A DNA stretch of 64,000 bases from Natronospira bacteriovora (GCF_030848495.1 NZ_JAVDDT010000008.1:1-64000), one strand, 5' to 3'. Positions 8,745 through 17,907 are shown, counted from the stretch's first letter. Notes: generated by a model from the sequence alone, not told the origin. A program made the numbers and translations.

Positions 8745-9552
8745 ACTGCCCGAGGTGGAAACCACACGGCGCGGCGTGGCGCCGTTTCTGGAGGGCAATG
8801 CCATTGCCGGCCTGGTGGTGCGTGAATCGCGCCTGCGCTGGCCCGTGGAGGCGGGCCTGGATGCCCGCCTGCGTGGCGCCACCGTGGAGCAGGTCAGCCG
8901 GCGCGCCAAGTACCTCCTGATCCAGACCGGGGCCGGCTGTCTGATCTGGCACCTGGGCATGTCCGGCAGCCTGCGCATCGTCACCGACGGCCGCCCGCCC
9001 CGGAAGCATGATCATGTGGACCTGGTGCTGGCCAATGGTCACTGCCTGCGCTTCAACGATCCACGCCGCTTCGGCTTTGTGCTGTTCACGGAATTGCCCG
9101 TGGGTGAACACCCGCGGCTGGCCGGGCTTGGCCCCGAACCCCTGTCGGGGGATTTCGACGGCAGTCATCTTTATCTTGCCTCGCGGGGACGACGCGCCCC
9201 GGTCAAGAGCTTCCTGATGGATTCGGCCGTGGTGGTGGGCGTGGGCAACATCTACGCCTCGGAGGCCCTTTATCTCAGCGGCATTCACCCCCGCCGCCCC
9301 GCCGGGCGCATCGCCCTGCCCCGCTACCAGCGCCTGGCGGAAAACGTGAAGGCGGTTCTTGCCGCCGCCATCGCCCAGGGCGGCACCACCCTGCGCGACT
9401 TCCGCGACAGCGACGGCATGCCCGGTTACTTCAGCCAGTCATTGCGGGTGTACGGGCGAGAGGGCGAAGCCTGCGAGGGCTGCGGGGGAACCATCCGCCG
9501 CGAGGTGATCGGGCAAAGGTCGACGTTTTTTTGTGGGCGGTGTCAGCGGTAG
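8737..9552 (+). CDS. mutM: Formamidopyrimidine-DNA glycosylase
   Basis: The 271-residue enzyme removes 8-oxoguanine and formamidopyrimidines and nicks the abasic site. It has the invariant N-terminal PELPEVE, with Pro2 as the Schiff-base nucleophile and Glu3 as the catalytic acid. The helix-two-turn-helix region carries [12 protein letters not shown]. The C-terminal zinc finger has CEGCGG and CGRC cysteine pairs. Length matches E. coli MutM (269). It overlaps the DUF4340 gene, an arrangement that probably reflects co-transcription rather than shared function. Confidence 0.97.
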   Translation: MPELPEVETTRRGVAPFLEGNAIAGLVVRESRLRWPVEAGLDARLRGATVEQVSRRAKYLLIQTGAGCLIWHLGMSGSLRIVTDGRPPRKHDHVDLVLANGHCLRFNDPRRFGFVLFTELPVGEHPRLAGLGPEPLSGDFDGSHLYLASRGRRAPVKSFLMDSAVVVGVGNIYASEALYLSGIHPRRPAGRIALPRYQRLAENVKAVLAAAIAQGGTTLRDFRDSDGMPGYFSQSLRVYGREGEACEGCGGTIRREVIGQRSTFFCGRCQR

Positions 9553-9558
9553 GAATTC

Positions 9559-9582
9559 CCGGATAAAATCCGCTCCTACGGT
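9559..9582. repeat. REP-like palindrome
   Basis: The sequence GGATAAAATCCGCTCCTAC is a slightly degenerate copy of the GCGGATAAATCCGC..CTAC unit scattered through other spacers. It lies between the convergent mutM and SRPBCC genes and may help end transcription. Confidence 0.6.
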
Positions 9583-9595
9583 GCCGCAATCTACC

Positions 9596-10147
9596 CTATT
9601 GTTCGAACGGTGAATCCGCCGCTTCCACCCGCATCTTCAGGTAGGTGAGGCCGTTGAGGAAATCCGGGCCGATCATGGTGTCGAGGAAGAGGCCAATGTA
9701 GCGCCAGTGGATGGCGTCGAGCTGGGCGGTCATGGACCAGGTGACGCGCTGACGGTGGCCTTCGGGCTCGATTTCGAAGCGGCCACGGGCCGGCTGGCCG
9801 GCGCCGAAGTCAATCTCATAGATGATGAAGGCGCCGGGCTCGGCCTGCAGAATCTCCAGGCGGCCGGAACCCTCGCTCTCGCTGTCCCAGTACATGATGG
9901 CCCCGGCCCCCTTGTCCTCTCCTTCGAAGCTCACCTCCATGTTGGGGTCGCGGTAGGCCCAGGGGGACCATTCATGGAACTCACGCAAATCAGCGATGTG
10001 GTCGTAGATCACCGATGCCGGGGCCTGCATGGCCAGCGACCGGGAGACAGTGCGCTCGGATGGCAGCAGCAGGCCGATCAGTGCAAGCAAGACAAGCAGG
10101 CCCGCCAGGCCGGCCAGGCCGGCGGCGATGGTGCTGGCAATGCGCAT
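9596..10147 (-). CDS. SRPBCC (START-like) family protein with N-terminal membrane anchor
   Basis: The 183-residue protein has an N-terminal hydrophobic segment (about 6-28) followed by an SRPBCC/polyketide-cyclase-like fold, with the sequence FHEWSPWAYRDP near 60-71 typical of this family. The start at 10147 is supported by GGAG six bases upstream. The same frame stays open through the opposite strand of the aminopeptidase gene and gives an unrealistic 669-residue product, which I reject. Ligand and role are unknown. It is divergent from the aminopeptidase gene. Confidence 0.85.
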   Translation of the reverse strand: MRIASTIAAGLAGLAGLLVLLALIGLLLPSERTVSRSLAMQAPASVIYDHIADLREFHEWSPWAYRDPNMEVSFEGEDKGAGAIMYWDSESEGSGRLEILQAEPGAFIIYEIDFGAGQPARGRFEIEPEGHRQRVTWSMTAQLDAIHWRYIGLFLDTMIGPDFLNGLTYLKMRVEAADSPFEQ

Positions 10148-10288
10148 GGCGATCTCCTCATTCCGTGACAGGCCTATTCTGCGCCCGTCACGACGGGAAT
10201 GGAAAGGCCAAAAGAATGCGGTCCATTGAATCGCCCGCAACATGTAGAATCCGGGAATCCGCCAATCGTTTCCAGGGAGATCATGATC

Positions 10289-12148
10289 ATGGTCCGCAAA
10301 CTCATTGCCTGTCTTCTTCTTGCCGGCTTCGCCCTGTCGGGCTGCGAACGGGAGGCGCCCCATCCGCCGGCGGTGCCGGATCCCCATTCCCATGCCAACC
10401 CGGAACAGGTGCGGGTTAGCCATGTGCACATGGATCTGGACGTGGACTTTGATCGCCAGGTACTGGATGGCTGGGCCCGCCTTGATCTGAACTGGGTGGA
10501 TCGCCGGGCAAGCCGCCTGGTGCTGGATACCCGGGACCTGGAAATCCACCGGGTGGAGTTCAAGAGCGGTGAAGACTGGCTGGAGACGGAGTTCACCCTG
10601 GCCGAGGCCGAGCAACACCTGGGCTCGGCCCTGACCATCGAACTCACCGGCCAGCCGGATACGGTGCGCGTGCATTACACCACCAGCCCCGATGCCTCGG
10701 GCCTGCAGTGGCTGACGCCCGAACAGACCGCCGGTGGCGAGCACCCCTTCCTGTTCAGCCAGGGCCAGCCGACCCATGCCCGCAGCTATGTGCCCTTGCA
10801 GGATGCCCCGCAGGTGCGCATCACCTACAGCGCCGTCCTGCGTCCGCCCCAGGGCCTGTTTGCGGTGATGAGCGCGGAGAACGATCCCCACGCCGAGCGT
10901 GACGGGCGCTTCCTCTTCAACATGCCGGAGGCGGTGCCGCCCTATCTGATCGCCCTGGCCGTGGGGGATCTCTACTTCGAGCCCATCAGCGACCGGGTGG
11001 GCGTGTACGCCGAACCGCGTTACCTGGAAGCCGCGGTGGAAGAGTTTGCCGTGACCCAGCGCATGCTGGAGAAGGCCGAGGCGCGTTTCGGCGACTACGA
11101 CTGGGGCCGCTATGACCTGCTGGTGCTGCCGCCGAGCTTCCCCTATGGCGGCATGGAGAACCCGCGGGTGTCTTTCGTGACGCCGACCATCATTGCCGGT
11201 GATGAAAGCCTGGTGTCCCTGATCTCCCATGAGCTGGTGCATTCCTGGGCCGGCAACCTGGTCAACAACGCCGCCTGGCGTGACCTGTGGCTGAACGAAG
11301 GCGTCACCGTGTACATGGAATACCGCAACATGGAAGACGTCTATGACCGTGAGCGGGCGGACATGCAGTCCGTGATCGGTTATCAGGGCCTGCTGGCGGC
11401 GCTGGACAGCCTGCCGCCGGAGCGCCAGATCCTGGCCGTGGATCTCAGCGGACGACCGGCCGACGATGTCTTTACCCTGATCCCCTATCAGAAGGGGCGC
11501 CTGTTCATTACCGAGATCGAGGAACGCTTCGGCCGCGAGCGAACCGATGATTTCCTGCGCCGTTATTTCGAACGCTTTGCCTTCCAGGCCATTACCACCG
11601 AGCACTTCAGGGAGTTCCTGCTGGAGAACCTGATCAAGGGCAACGAGGACATCATGTCACCGGAGCGGGTGCATGAATGGATCTACGAGCCCGGCATGCC
11701 CGAGGGCTACCCCGTGCCCCGCTCGACCGCCTTCGAGCGGGTGGATGAGATGAGCGAGCGCTGGCTGGCCGACGAGATCGGCATCAGCGACATCCGCCGG
11801 GATGACTGGCATGCCCTGCAGTGGGTGTACTTCCTGAACAATCTGCCGGATGAACTCTCCCGCGCCCGCCTGGATGCCCTGGACGAGGCCTTCGACCTGA
11901 CCCATTCGGCCAACTACGAAGTTGCCGCCGCCTGGCTGGAGATCGCCATTCGCAATCGCTATGAACCGGCCATGGAACGGGTACGCGAGTTCCTGCTGGA
12001 AGTGGGCCGCATGAAGTTCCTGCGACCGCTGTATGCCGCCCTGGTGGAAACGGATCGGGAACTGGCCGAAGCGATCTATCTCGAAGCCCGCGCGGGGTAT
12101 CACCCCCTGGGCCGGGATACGGTGGAGCGGTTGTTGGATGAGGATTGA
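10289..12148 (+). CDS. M1 family zinc metallopeptidase, predicted lipoprotein
   Basis: This 619-residue protein starts with a lipoprotein signal whose lipobox LSGC places the acylated cysteine at 19. The M1 exopeptidase motif appears as GGMEN (287-291, variant of GAMEN). The zinc site is HELVH (314-318) with the third ligand Glu337 in LNEG. The C-terminal helical part resembles leukotriene-A4-hydrolase-type members. It should trim N-terminal residues from peptides in the periplasm or at the outer membrane. Two ATGs compete at 10283 and 10289; I prefer 10289 because AGGGAG is then about nine bases away. The stop codon coincides with the first unit of a heptamer array. Confidence 0.92.
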   Translation: MVRKLIACLLLAGFALSGCEREAPHPPAVPDPHSHANPEQVRVSHVHMDLDVDFDRQVLDGWARLDLNWVDRRASRLVLDTRDLEIHRVEFKSGEDWLETEFTLAEAEQHLGSALTIELTGQPDTVRVHYTTSPDASGLQWLTPEQTAGGEHPFLFSQGQPTHARSYVPLQDAPQVRITYSAVLRPPQGLFAVMSAENDPHAERDGRFLFNMPEAVPPYLIALAVGDLYFEPISDRVGVYAEPRYLEAAVEEFAVTQRMLEKAEARFGDYDWGRYDLLVLPPSFPYGGMENPRVSFVTPTIIAGDESLVSLISHELVHSWAGNLVNNAAWRDLWLNEGVTVYMEYRNMEDVYDRERADMQSVIGYQGLLAALDSLPPERQILAVDLSGRPADDVFTLIPYQKGRLFITEIEERFGRERTDDFLRRYFERFAFQAITTEHFREFLLENLIKGNEDIMSPERVHEWIYEPGMPEGYPVPRSTAFERVDEMSERWLADEIGISDIRRDDWHALQWVYFLNNLPDELSRARLDALDEAFDLTHSANYEVAAAWLEIAIRNRYEPAMERVREFLLEVGRMKFLRPLYAALVETDRELAEAIYLEARAGYHPLGRDTVERLLDED

Positions 12149-12240
12149 GTGCTGAGTGCTGAGTGCTGAGTGCTGAGTGCTGAGTGGGCAGTGCCCTCGT
12201 TGTCGTAATCGTAGTCGTAGTCGTAGTCGTAATCGGCATT
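12146..12240. repeat. Heptamer (TGAGTGC)n array and hexamer (CGTAGT)n run
   Basis: About six TGAGTGC units run from the stop codon of the aminopeptidase gene to 12187. They are followed by the linker GGCAGTGCCCTC and a run of CGTAAT/CGTAGT hexamers (about 12200-12236). This is the reverse complement of the composite at 4306-4395, linker included. Confidence 0.9.
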
Positions 12241-12307
12241 TCGAGTAAATCGTGAATCGGAGGGCGCTGGATGGTGCCGGGGCACTTGGAGTGTTGCGGC
12301 CTCGAGG

Positions 12308-12451
12308 GTGAGGAGTGAGGCGTAAGGTGTGAGGGGAAAGGCGGGGCGCCTTTGGCGCCCAACGGCCGGCCGTCGGCCGGCCTGGTTCGCGCGCAGCGCG
12401 GAAGCCGAAGGCTTCGGGTTTTCACCTCACGCCTCACGCCTCACACCTCAC
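12308..12451. repeat. Multi-hairpin palindromic element, copy C
   Basis: The 27-base GTGAGG-type arms (12308-12334 and 12425-12451) enclose the same four hairpins in the same order as copy B. The inner sequence is nearly identical to copy B over about 90 bases, while the outer arms vary in the exact order of GTGAGG words. The 12149-12651 spacer has no plausible gene. Confidence 0.8.
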
Positions 12452-12560
12452 TTTCTAGGCCGCTCAGCAACGAGCACCCCGGCATCCGCTAACGCCCCCC
12501 TCCGATTCACGTTTCACGATTCACTCGTTCAAACCAGTGGAACGGCGGATTCCGGCCATT

Positions 12561-12588
12561 GCGCGGATAAATCCGCGCCTACAGGGGG
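12561..12588. repeat. REP-like palindrome
   Basis: The unit GCGCGGATAAATCCGCGC is followed by CTACAGGGGG. It matches units near 17649 and 34155, including the CTACAGGGGG tail. It lies just downstream of the minus-strand channel gene. Confidence 0.7.
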
Positions 12589-12651
12589 CATTAGGTAGGG
12601 TCGTGCCAACCGCACGATTGTAATAGCGGACAATGATGGCGCCTTCCCGTT

Positions 12652-13476
12652 TCATCGCCGTTCCATGCGATCCACCTTCGCATGCAGTTCCTCGATCAGG
12701 CGCAGCATGCGTTCGCGTTCCAGGCGGGCCTTTTCTTCCCGTTCCGATTGCTTGGCTTCTTCTTCCGTCCAGTGCAGTTCCTGCATGGAATTCACGATGA
12801 TGCCGATGAACAGGTTCAGCACCGTGAAGGACGACATCAGGATGAAGACGATGAAGTACACCCAGGCGTAGGGATAGACATCCATTACCGGGCGGGCGAT
12901 GTCTTCGGACCAGCCTTCCAGGGTCATGATCTGGAACAGGCTGTACATGCTTGCGCCCACGTTGCCGAACTGGCGCGGGAAGGCGTCGCCGAAGAGTTCG
13001 GTGCCCATGACGCCGAAGACGTAGAAGACGATCAGCAGCAGCAGGCCGATCCAGCCGATGCCGGGGATGGCCTTGAGCAGGGATTCGGTGACCACCCGCA
13101 GATGGCCCACGGTGGACAGCAGGCGCAGCACGCGCAGGATGCGCAGGGCACGCAGGACGGACAGGCCGGCCGAATCGGGGACCAGGGAGACGGCCACGAT
13201 CAGGAAATCGAAGACATTCCAGCCATTGCGGAAGAAACGCGGACCCCAGGCAATGAGCTTGATCAGGATCTCGACCACGAAGACGGCCACGATCAGGGTA
13301 TTGGCCAGGCGCATCCAGTCACCCACGGCCGCCACCACCGTTTCGGAGGTCTGCAGACCCAGCAGCGCGGCGTTGATGACGATCAGCGCAATGATGAAAT
13401 TGCGCGGGATCGAACTCTCGATCCATAGACCAAGGCGATCCCGCCAGGGAGCCGTGGGCATACCCAGTACTGCCAT
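12652..13476 (-). CDS. Voltage-gated cation channel (BacNav/CavMr-like), filter TLEGWSE
   Basis: The 274-residue protein has the single-domain six-helix layout of bacterial voltage-gated channels: S1 about 26-42, S2 60-78, S3 86-100, S4 105-122, S5 140-160 and S6 205-230. Four gating arginines recur every third residue at 109, 112, 115 and 118. The selectivity filter is TLEGWSE (185-191); characterised bacterial sodium channels have TLESW. A charged, heptad-like C-terminal helix (about 233-274) is the usual tetramerising coiled coil. Gly at this filter position is known from the Ca-selective bacterial channel CavMr and from domains I and III of animal Cav channels, so calcium permeation is plausible but inferred. 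Confidence 0.93.
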   Translation of the reverse strand: MAVLGMPTAPWRDRLGLWIESSIPRNFIIALIVINAALLGLQTSETVVAAVGDWMRLANTLIVAVFVVEILIKLIAWGPRFFRNGWNVFDFLIVAVSLVPDSAGLSVLRALRILRVLRLLSTVGHLRVVTESLLKAIPGIGWIGLLLLIVFYVFGVMGTELFGDAFPRQFGNVGASMYSLFQIMTLEGWSEDIARPVMDVYPYAWVYFIVFILMSSFTVLNLFIGIIVNSMQELHWTEEEAKQSEREEKARLERERMLRLIEELHAKVDRMERR

Positions 13477-13589
13477 GATGATTCTCCGGGGAAGCCACCG
13501 CGCCGAGGGGCGGTGGCCGTTGTAATCGACTGACGCAAAGCGCCCATTATAACCGGCGAACCACCTGCCGGTGGGGGCGCTCAGGCCGG

Positions 13590-14684
13590 CTAGCGATTGC
13601 CGGCCGTTTCCCGTTCCACGCGATTACTGCCCAGACGCTGCGCCCGGTGGAGCGCGTCCTGGGCCCGCAGCAGGAGGCTGGCCAGGGATTCACCGTCACG
13701 ATATTCGGCAATGCCGACGGATGCGGTGCAACGAAGGGTGTCGCCCTCGACGCGGATGGGCAACTGCTCCATGGCATGGCGGATGCGGTTGGCGAAACTC
13801 ACCCCACCGGGCAATGGTGTCTCCGGCAACACGGCGATGAATTCCAGGCCGCTGTAATCACCGATCGCCTCGTCCGTGGCGCTGCGCCGCCCCACCACGT
13901 CCAGTTGCCGGGCGCGGGCCAGCAGACACTTGCCGAAGGCCAGATTGAGCCGTTCGCACATGGCTTCCCCGCGTTCCAGGTGAATCCGGCTCAGGCCGTC
14001 GAGGGCAAGCAGGCAGACACTGAAGGGCACCTGACTGCGGCGATGCCGCACCGCTTCCCGCTGCATCACGGCCAGCAGGGCACCCTGATCCAGCAACTGC
14101 GCGGGGGGCTTGCTCTCCGTTTCGTCGCCACGCACCCTGGATGGCGAGGTCGAAGCACGCGGCAGCGCCAACATCAGCGCCAGGACGGGTAACAGGAAGA
14201 GCACGGCCTGATAGACCGTGACGGACTCGGCCAGCGGCGCCATTGAGGCGGCCCCACCGAGGGGCAAGGCGAGATAGAGGGCGAGCAACAGGAGGCTGAC
14301 CACCCCCAGGCGGCCAGGACCCAGCGCCTGCGCGTGAACGGCGAGCCAGGGCAGTGCCGACAGCAGCAGGAGCAGCCGAGCCTGTTCCGGCTGGGTCAGC
14401 GCCAGCAGGACGATCAGTATGCCACCGGCCAGTGCCTGCGGGAACCACAGGCCCGGGTCACGCCGCGACTGTGCCCAGGGCAGCAGACGCAGACAGAGAA
14501 AGATCAGGGTAAGCGCCAGGATGGCCGACAGGGCAACGGCGAGGGCCAGCACATCCAGCGCCGGCAGAGGCGGCGGCGGCACGGTGCCCAGCCACAGCAT
14601 GACGGCAATGAATGGCAGCCAGCCCAGCAGGGCGGCGAACAGCGGGCGCTGCGAACGAACAAAGGATGACGGTGTGCCAGGCAA
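13590..14684 (-). CDS. Membrane protein with degenerate GGDEF domain
   Basis: This 364-residue product has about six hydrophobic segments in its first 190 residues, then a C-terminal domain that follows the GGDEF fold. The active-site loop reads YSGLEF where GGDEF is expected, and the first metal-binding motif reads ALDGLSR rather than DIDxFK. It is therefore probably catalytically inactive and may bind nucleotide or partner proteins. The start is taken as TTG at 14684, with AGGGGAG about seven bases upstream. The upstream in-frame extension is arginine-rich and unlikely. It is divergent from the next GGDEF/EAL gene across a 365-base spacer. Confidence 0.78.
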   Translation of the reverse strand: MPGTPSSFVRSQRPLFAALLGWLPFIAVMLWLGTVPPPPLPALDVLALAVALSAILALTLIFLCLRLLPWAQSRRDPGLWFPQALAGGILIVLLALTQPEQARLLLLLSALPWLAVHAQALGPGRLGVVSLLLLALYLALPLGGAASMAPLAESVTVYQAVLFLLPVLALMLALPRASTSPSRVRGDETESKPPAQLLDQGALLAVMQREAVRHRRSQVPFSVCLLALDGLSRIHLERGEAMCERLNLAFGKCLLARARQLDVVGRRSATDEAIGDYSGLEFIAVLPETPLPGGVSFANRIRHAMEQLPIRVEGDTLRCTASVGIAEYRDGESLASLLLRAQDALHRAQRLGSNRVERETAGNR

Positions 14685-14851
14685 GTGCTTTCTCCCCTCT
14701 TGAAAACCGCTCGCCTCCCCTTCCCCCCGAAGGACCTGCCCTGGCTGGCGAGGCTTCCGACTGTGATGTCGCCCGCTCAGCTTACCGGCAGTTGTCGCAG
14801 GCGCCAATACCCGACGGCCACCCCGGAACAAAACAATATCGACACCGTGAC

Positions 14852-14880
14852 TTGACCATTGCAGACCTTGCGGCCATGAT
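14852..14880 (+). promoter_or_regulatory. Candidate sigma70 promoter for the GGDEF/EAL gene at 15050
   Basis: TTGACC (14852-14857) and CATGAT (14875-14880) are separated by 17 bases. This would give a leader of about 160 bases. The remainder of the 14685-15049 spacer has AT-rich stretches near 14926-14950 but no repeat or gene that I can support. It is the only large spacer in the first 40 kb without the repeat families. Confidence 0.4.
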
Positions 14881-15049
14881 CAGATGACGTGTGAAGGGCG
14901 TGCCCCAGGGAGTGGAGCTCGACGAATAGATAACATAATCACGATATTCACTCCCAGACAATGACACTCTATACACAGCAGACAAGCTCGGCCCAGAATC
15001 CGGAATGCCCCGCCAGACGCCTGCAGGCCAGGCACCGGAGGGCTGATCG

Positions 15050-17029
15050 GTGAATCCGGATATCCAGCGCCGCTCCCGGGCGGAACTGTTACGGTCGGCG
15101 TTCAGCAACCACCGCGCCGCCTACCTGGCCTCCCTTCTGACCATGGGACTGATCGCCCTCAGCCTGAGGGATATCAGCGACACGGCGCTGATGGGCGTCT
15201 TCATCGCCTGGCTGTTGCTGGCCGAGCTCGGTCGCATCGGCATCCACCTTGCCTTCAGTTACCACGGCGATAGCCGACTGTCACTGCAACTGCAGCGCTG
15301 GGAGTGGCTGTTCCTGGGTGGCGGCGCCGTCACGGCCGCCGGCTGGGGTTTTGGCGCCTGGGCCCTGTTTCCGGCCGAAGGCACCGGCCATCAGCTGGCC
15401 CTGTCCGCGCTGGTCATCGGTGTCACCAGCATTACCACGCTGGCGGCATCCTCGCATTTTCGTTTCGCCGCCGGTTTCATCGTACTGGCTTTGACCCCCC
15501 TGGCTCTGGCTCAGATGTTCATGGCCACGGAACTGTCCCTGTTGATGGCGGCGTTCACCCTTGCCATTGGCGGTCTGCTGGCCAGCATTGCCCTGGTGAA
15601 CAGCCGCAGCCTGCAGGAATTGCTGGAGCTGCGCTTTTCCTATTCCAACATGGCCCAGGATCTGGCGGACGAAATTTTCGCCAAGCAGGAGACCGAATCC
15701 CGCCTGGATGAACTGGCCCATTACGACCCGCTGACCGGCCTGGCCAATCGCAGCATGTTCCGCGATGCCCTGAGCCGCGAGTTGCGCATCATGGATCGCA
15801 GTGGCCGGCGCCTGGCGGTGGTGTTCCTGGACATCGACCGTTTCAAGGCCATCAACGATTCCCTCGGCCATGAGGTGGGCGACAACATTCTCAAGGAAGT
15901 GGCGTCCCGGTTGACACAACAGGTCACCGAAAGGGAACTGGTGGCGCGCCAGAGCAGCGACGAATTCCTGCTCTTCCTGCGCCTCAATGGCCGCACCAAC
16001 AAGCTTTCCCAGCGCCTCCAGGACATCATCGAGAGCCTCAATGACACCATCGAGGTGGGGGACAGTGAATTGCGTGTCACTGCCTGTGCGGGGGTGGCCC
16101 TGTTCCCCGACGACGGCCACTCGCCGGAGGCACTGATCCAGCATGCCGACATTGCCATGGCGCGGGCCAAGCAGCTGGGGGGCAACGGGCACCAGTTCTT
16201 CCAGCAGGAGATGCATGATCAGGCCATGCAGCGCCTGGCCATGGAGACGGCCCTGCGCAAGGCCATTCAGAATAACGGCTTGCACCTGCACTATCAGCCG
16301 CAGGTGGATGCCTTGAGCGGCCGGATCGTCGGTCTGGAAGCCCTCGCCCGCTGGCGGGATCCGGATTACGGCGATGTCTCGCCCGCGGACTTCATCCCCC
16401 TCGCCGAGCAGACCGGGCTGATCGTTCCCCTGGGCAGCTGGGTGCTGACCGAGGCCTGCCAGCAGGCCCGGCGATGGCATGACCGCACGGACAGCGATTT
16501 CTATATTTCGGTCAACCTCTCCGTGGGGCAGTTCGCGGATGAGGGGCTGGTGGACAATATCCACGCCACGCTGGAAGCCACCGGGGTTCGGCCGGAACAA
16601 CTGGTGCTGGAGATCACCGAAAGCCTGGTGATGAGCGAGCCGGAATACCACATCCACATTCTGGAGACGATCCGGAACCTGGGCATCCGCCTGGCCCTGG
16701 ACGACTTTGGCACGGGCTACAGCTCACTGAGCTATCTGCGTAACCTGCCCATCGACATCCTCAAGCTGGACCGCCAGTTCCTCAGTAATCTGGCCCACAA
16801 CAGCGAGGACGCCGCCATCGCCCGGGCCACCATCACCATGGCAGCCGACATCGGTCTCAAGGTAGTAGCCGAAGGGGTGGAAACGGCAGACCAGCTGCGC
16901 TGGCTGCTGTCCCAGGATTGCCATCTGGTGCAAGGCTATTTCTTCAGCCGCCCTCTCAGCGACGAGCAGATCAGCGAGCTGATTCAACTGCCGCCAGCGG
17001 AGCTCTCCGGGCGCTGGCCAAAGTACTGA
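15050..17029 (+). CDS. Membrane GGDEF/EAL protein with degenerate GGDEF site (probable c-di-GMP phosphodiesterase)
   Basis: The 659-residue protein has six or more N-terminal transmembrane segments (about 25-185), a GGDEF domain (about 225-385) and an EAL domain (about 395-655). The GGDEF loop reads SSDEF at 302-306, although the DIDRFKAIND metal site (261-270) is present. The EAL motif (430-432), the DDFGTGYSS loop and AEGVET are intact. The simplest reading is a phosphodiesterase whose GGDEF domain is regulatory. The start is GTG, with GGAGGG about seven bases upstream. An intrinsic terminator follows directly. Confidence 0.92.
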   Translation: MNPDIQRRSRAELLRSAFSNHRAAYLASLLTMGLIALSLRDISDTALMGVFIAWLLLAELGRIGIHLAFSYHGDSRLSLQLQRWEWLFLGGGAVTAAGWGFGAWALFPAEGTGHQLALSALVIGVTSITTLAASSHFRFAAGFIVLALTPLALAQMFMATELSLLMAAFTLAIGGLLASIALVNSRSLQELLELRFSYSNMAQDLADEIFAKQETESRLDELAHYDPLTGLANRSMFRDALSRELRIMDRSGRRLAVVFLDIDRFKAINDSLGHEVGDNILKEVASRLTQQVTERELVARQSSDEFLLFLRLNGRTNKLSQRLQDIIESLNDTIEVGDSELRVTACAGVALFPDDGHSPEALIQHADIAMARAKQLGGNGHQFFQQEMHDQAMQRLAMETALRKAIQNNGLHLHYQPQVDALSGRIVGLEALARWRDPDYGDVSPADFIPLAEQTGLIVPLGSWVLTEACQQARRWHDRTDSDFYISVNLSVGQFADEGLVDNIHATLEATGVRPEQLVLEITESLVMSEPEYHIHILETIRNLGIRLALDDFGTGYSSLSYLRNLPIDILKLDRQFLSNLAHNSEDAAIARATITMAADIGLKVVAEGVETADQLRWLLSQDCHLVQGYFFSRPLSDEQISELIQLPPAELSGRWPKY

Positions 17030-17050
17030 CGGAAAGAAAGAAACAAAAAA

Positions 17051-17078
17051 AACGCCCCGGCGACCGCCGGGGCGTTTT
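17051..17078 (+). terminator. Intrinsic terminator after the GGDEF/EAL gene
   Basis: A nine-base GC-rich stem CGCCCCGGC/GCCGGGGCG (17053-17061, 17066-17074) with a four-base loop is flanked by an A-tract and TTTT. It begins 21 bases after the stop codon. Confidence 0.85.
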
Positions 17079-17332
17079 CCGCCCATCATGAGCCCTTCCC
17101 GGACCCGGCCCTCTCGCGGGGCCTTCACAAGGGTCGGCGACGCCATCCAGCGCCCCGGGGCTACCCTTACTCCCCTCCGCTTTTCTGTTTCTGACGCTTT
17201 TCGCGCAATGCATGCTCGTTCGCAATGACGGTCGAGGCCACTTGCGGCTTCGCCTCTTCCGTCATGTATCAGGCTAGCTGAAGGGGAAATTTTCACCATC
17301 CCCCAAATGGGGGGCTCCGTGCCAGAACCGGA

Positions 17333-17903
17333 TTGGCCACAGATGAACACAGATGGACGCAGATGCGGGCCGTGCTGAGGGATGGGCCGTGCCTGGAGAT
17401 GGCGTAAAAGGGATTGACCACGAAATGAACACGAAATGGACACAAGATAGGGCTTGGAAGCACGGGTGCTGACCGCCCGCTGTGGGAGCGGCTTTCAGCC
17501 GCGATTTCAAATCATTGGTTGGCACGCCCGTCTGGTGAAACCCTCCATTATCCGCGCAATGGTTAGAATCTGACGTTTGATTCTCTAATGGGATCATTGC
17601 AATCCGTGGTGCACCTCAATGAATGGTGGGACGTCGGATTCCGGCCATTGCGCGGATGAATCCGCGCCTACAGGGGGTGCCGGTTCAGCGGCGTGCCAAC
17701 CGAGAGATTGTCATCGCGGATAAATCCGCTCCCACGGTGCCGATAGCCAGCCCACCGCCGACATTCGGCACGGCCCCTCCGAACCAGCACGGCATCACCC
17801 CAACCACGGCCCAAAAATCTGCGTCCATCCGTGTTCATCTGTGGCCAATATTCTTTTCGTCTTTTATCTCGTGTCCATTTCGCGTGCATTTCGCGGCTAA
17901 ATG
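17333..17903. repeat. Composite repeat block with inverted CCACAGATG/CCACGAAATG ends and REP-like units
   Basis: Copies of GGCCACAGATGAACACAGAT (about 17334) and GACCACGAAATGAACACGAA (about 17416) are matched by inverted copies at about 17819-17849 and 17866-17900. Inside lie REP-like units at 17482-17505, 17649-17671 and 17713-17735. A GGCACGGCCCCTCCGAA segment near 17767 recurs in the blocks at 33868 and 48895. The block ends five bases from the histidine kinase stop. The 17080-17332 part shows no gene. Confidence 0.8.
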
Positions 17904-17907
17904 TTTT

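Noticed and set aside
9596-11605. 669-codon minus-strand frame
   Set aside because: Only the last 183 codons form a protein family member with its own ribosome site at 10147; the rest is antisense to the M1 peptidase.
12100-12285. Small minus-strand ORF with DYDYDYD repeats
   Set aside because: It is translation of the hexamer run CGTAGT and the heptamer array, with no ribosome site.
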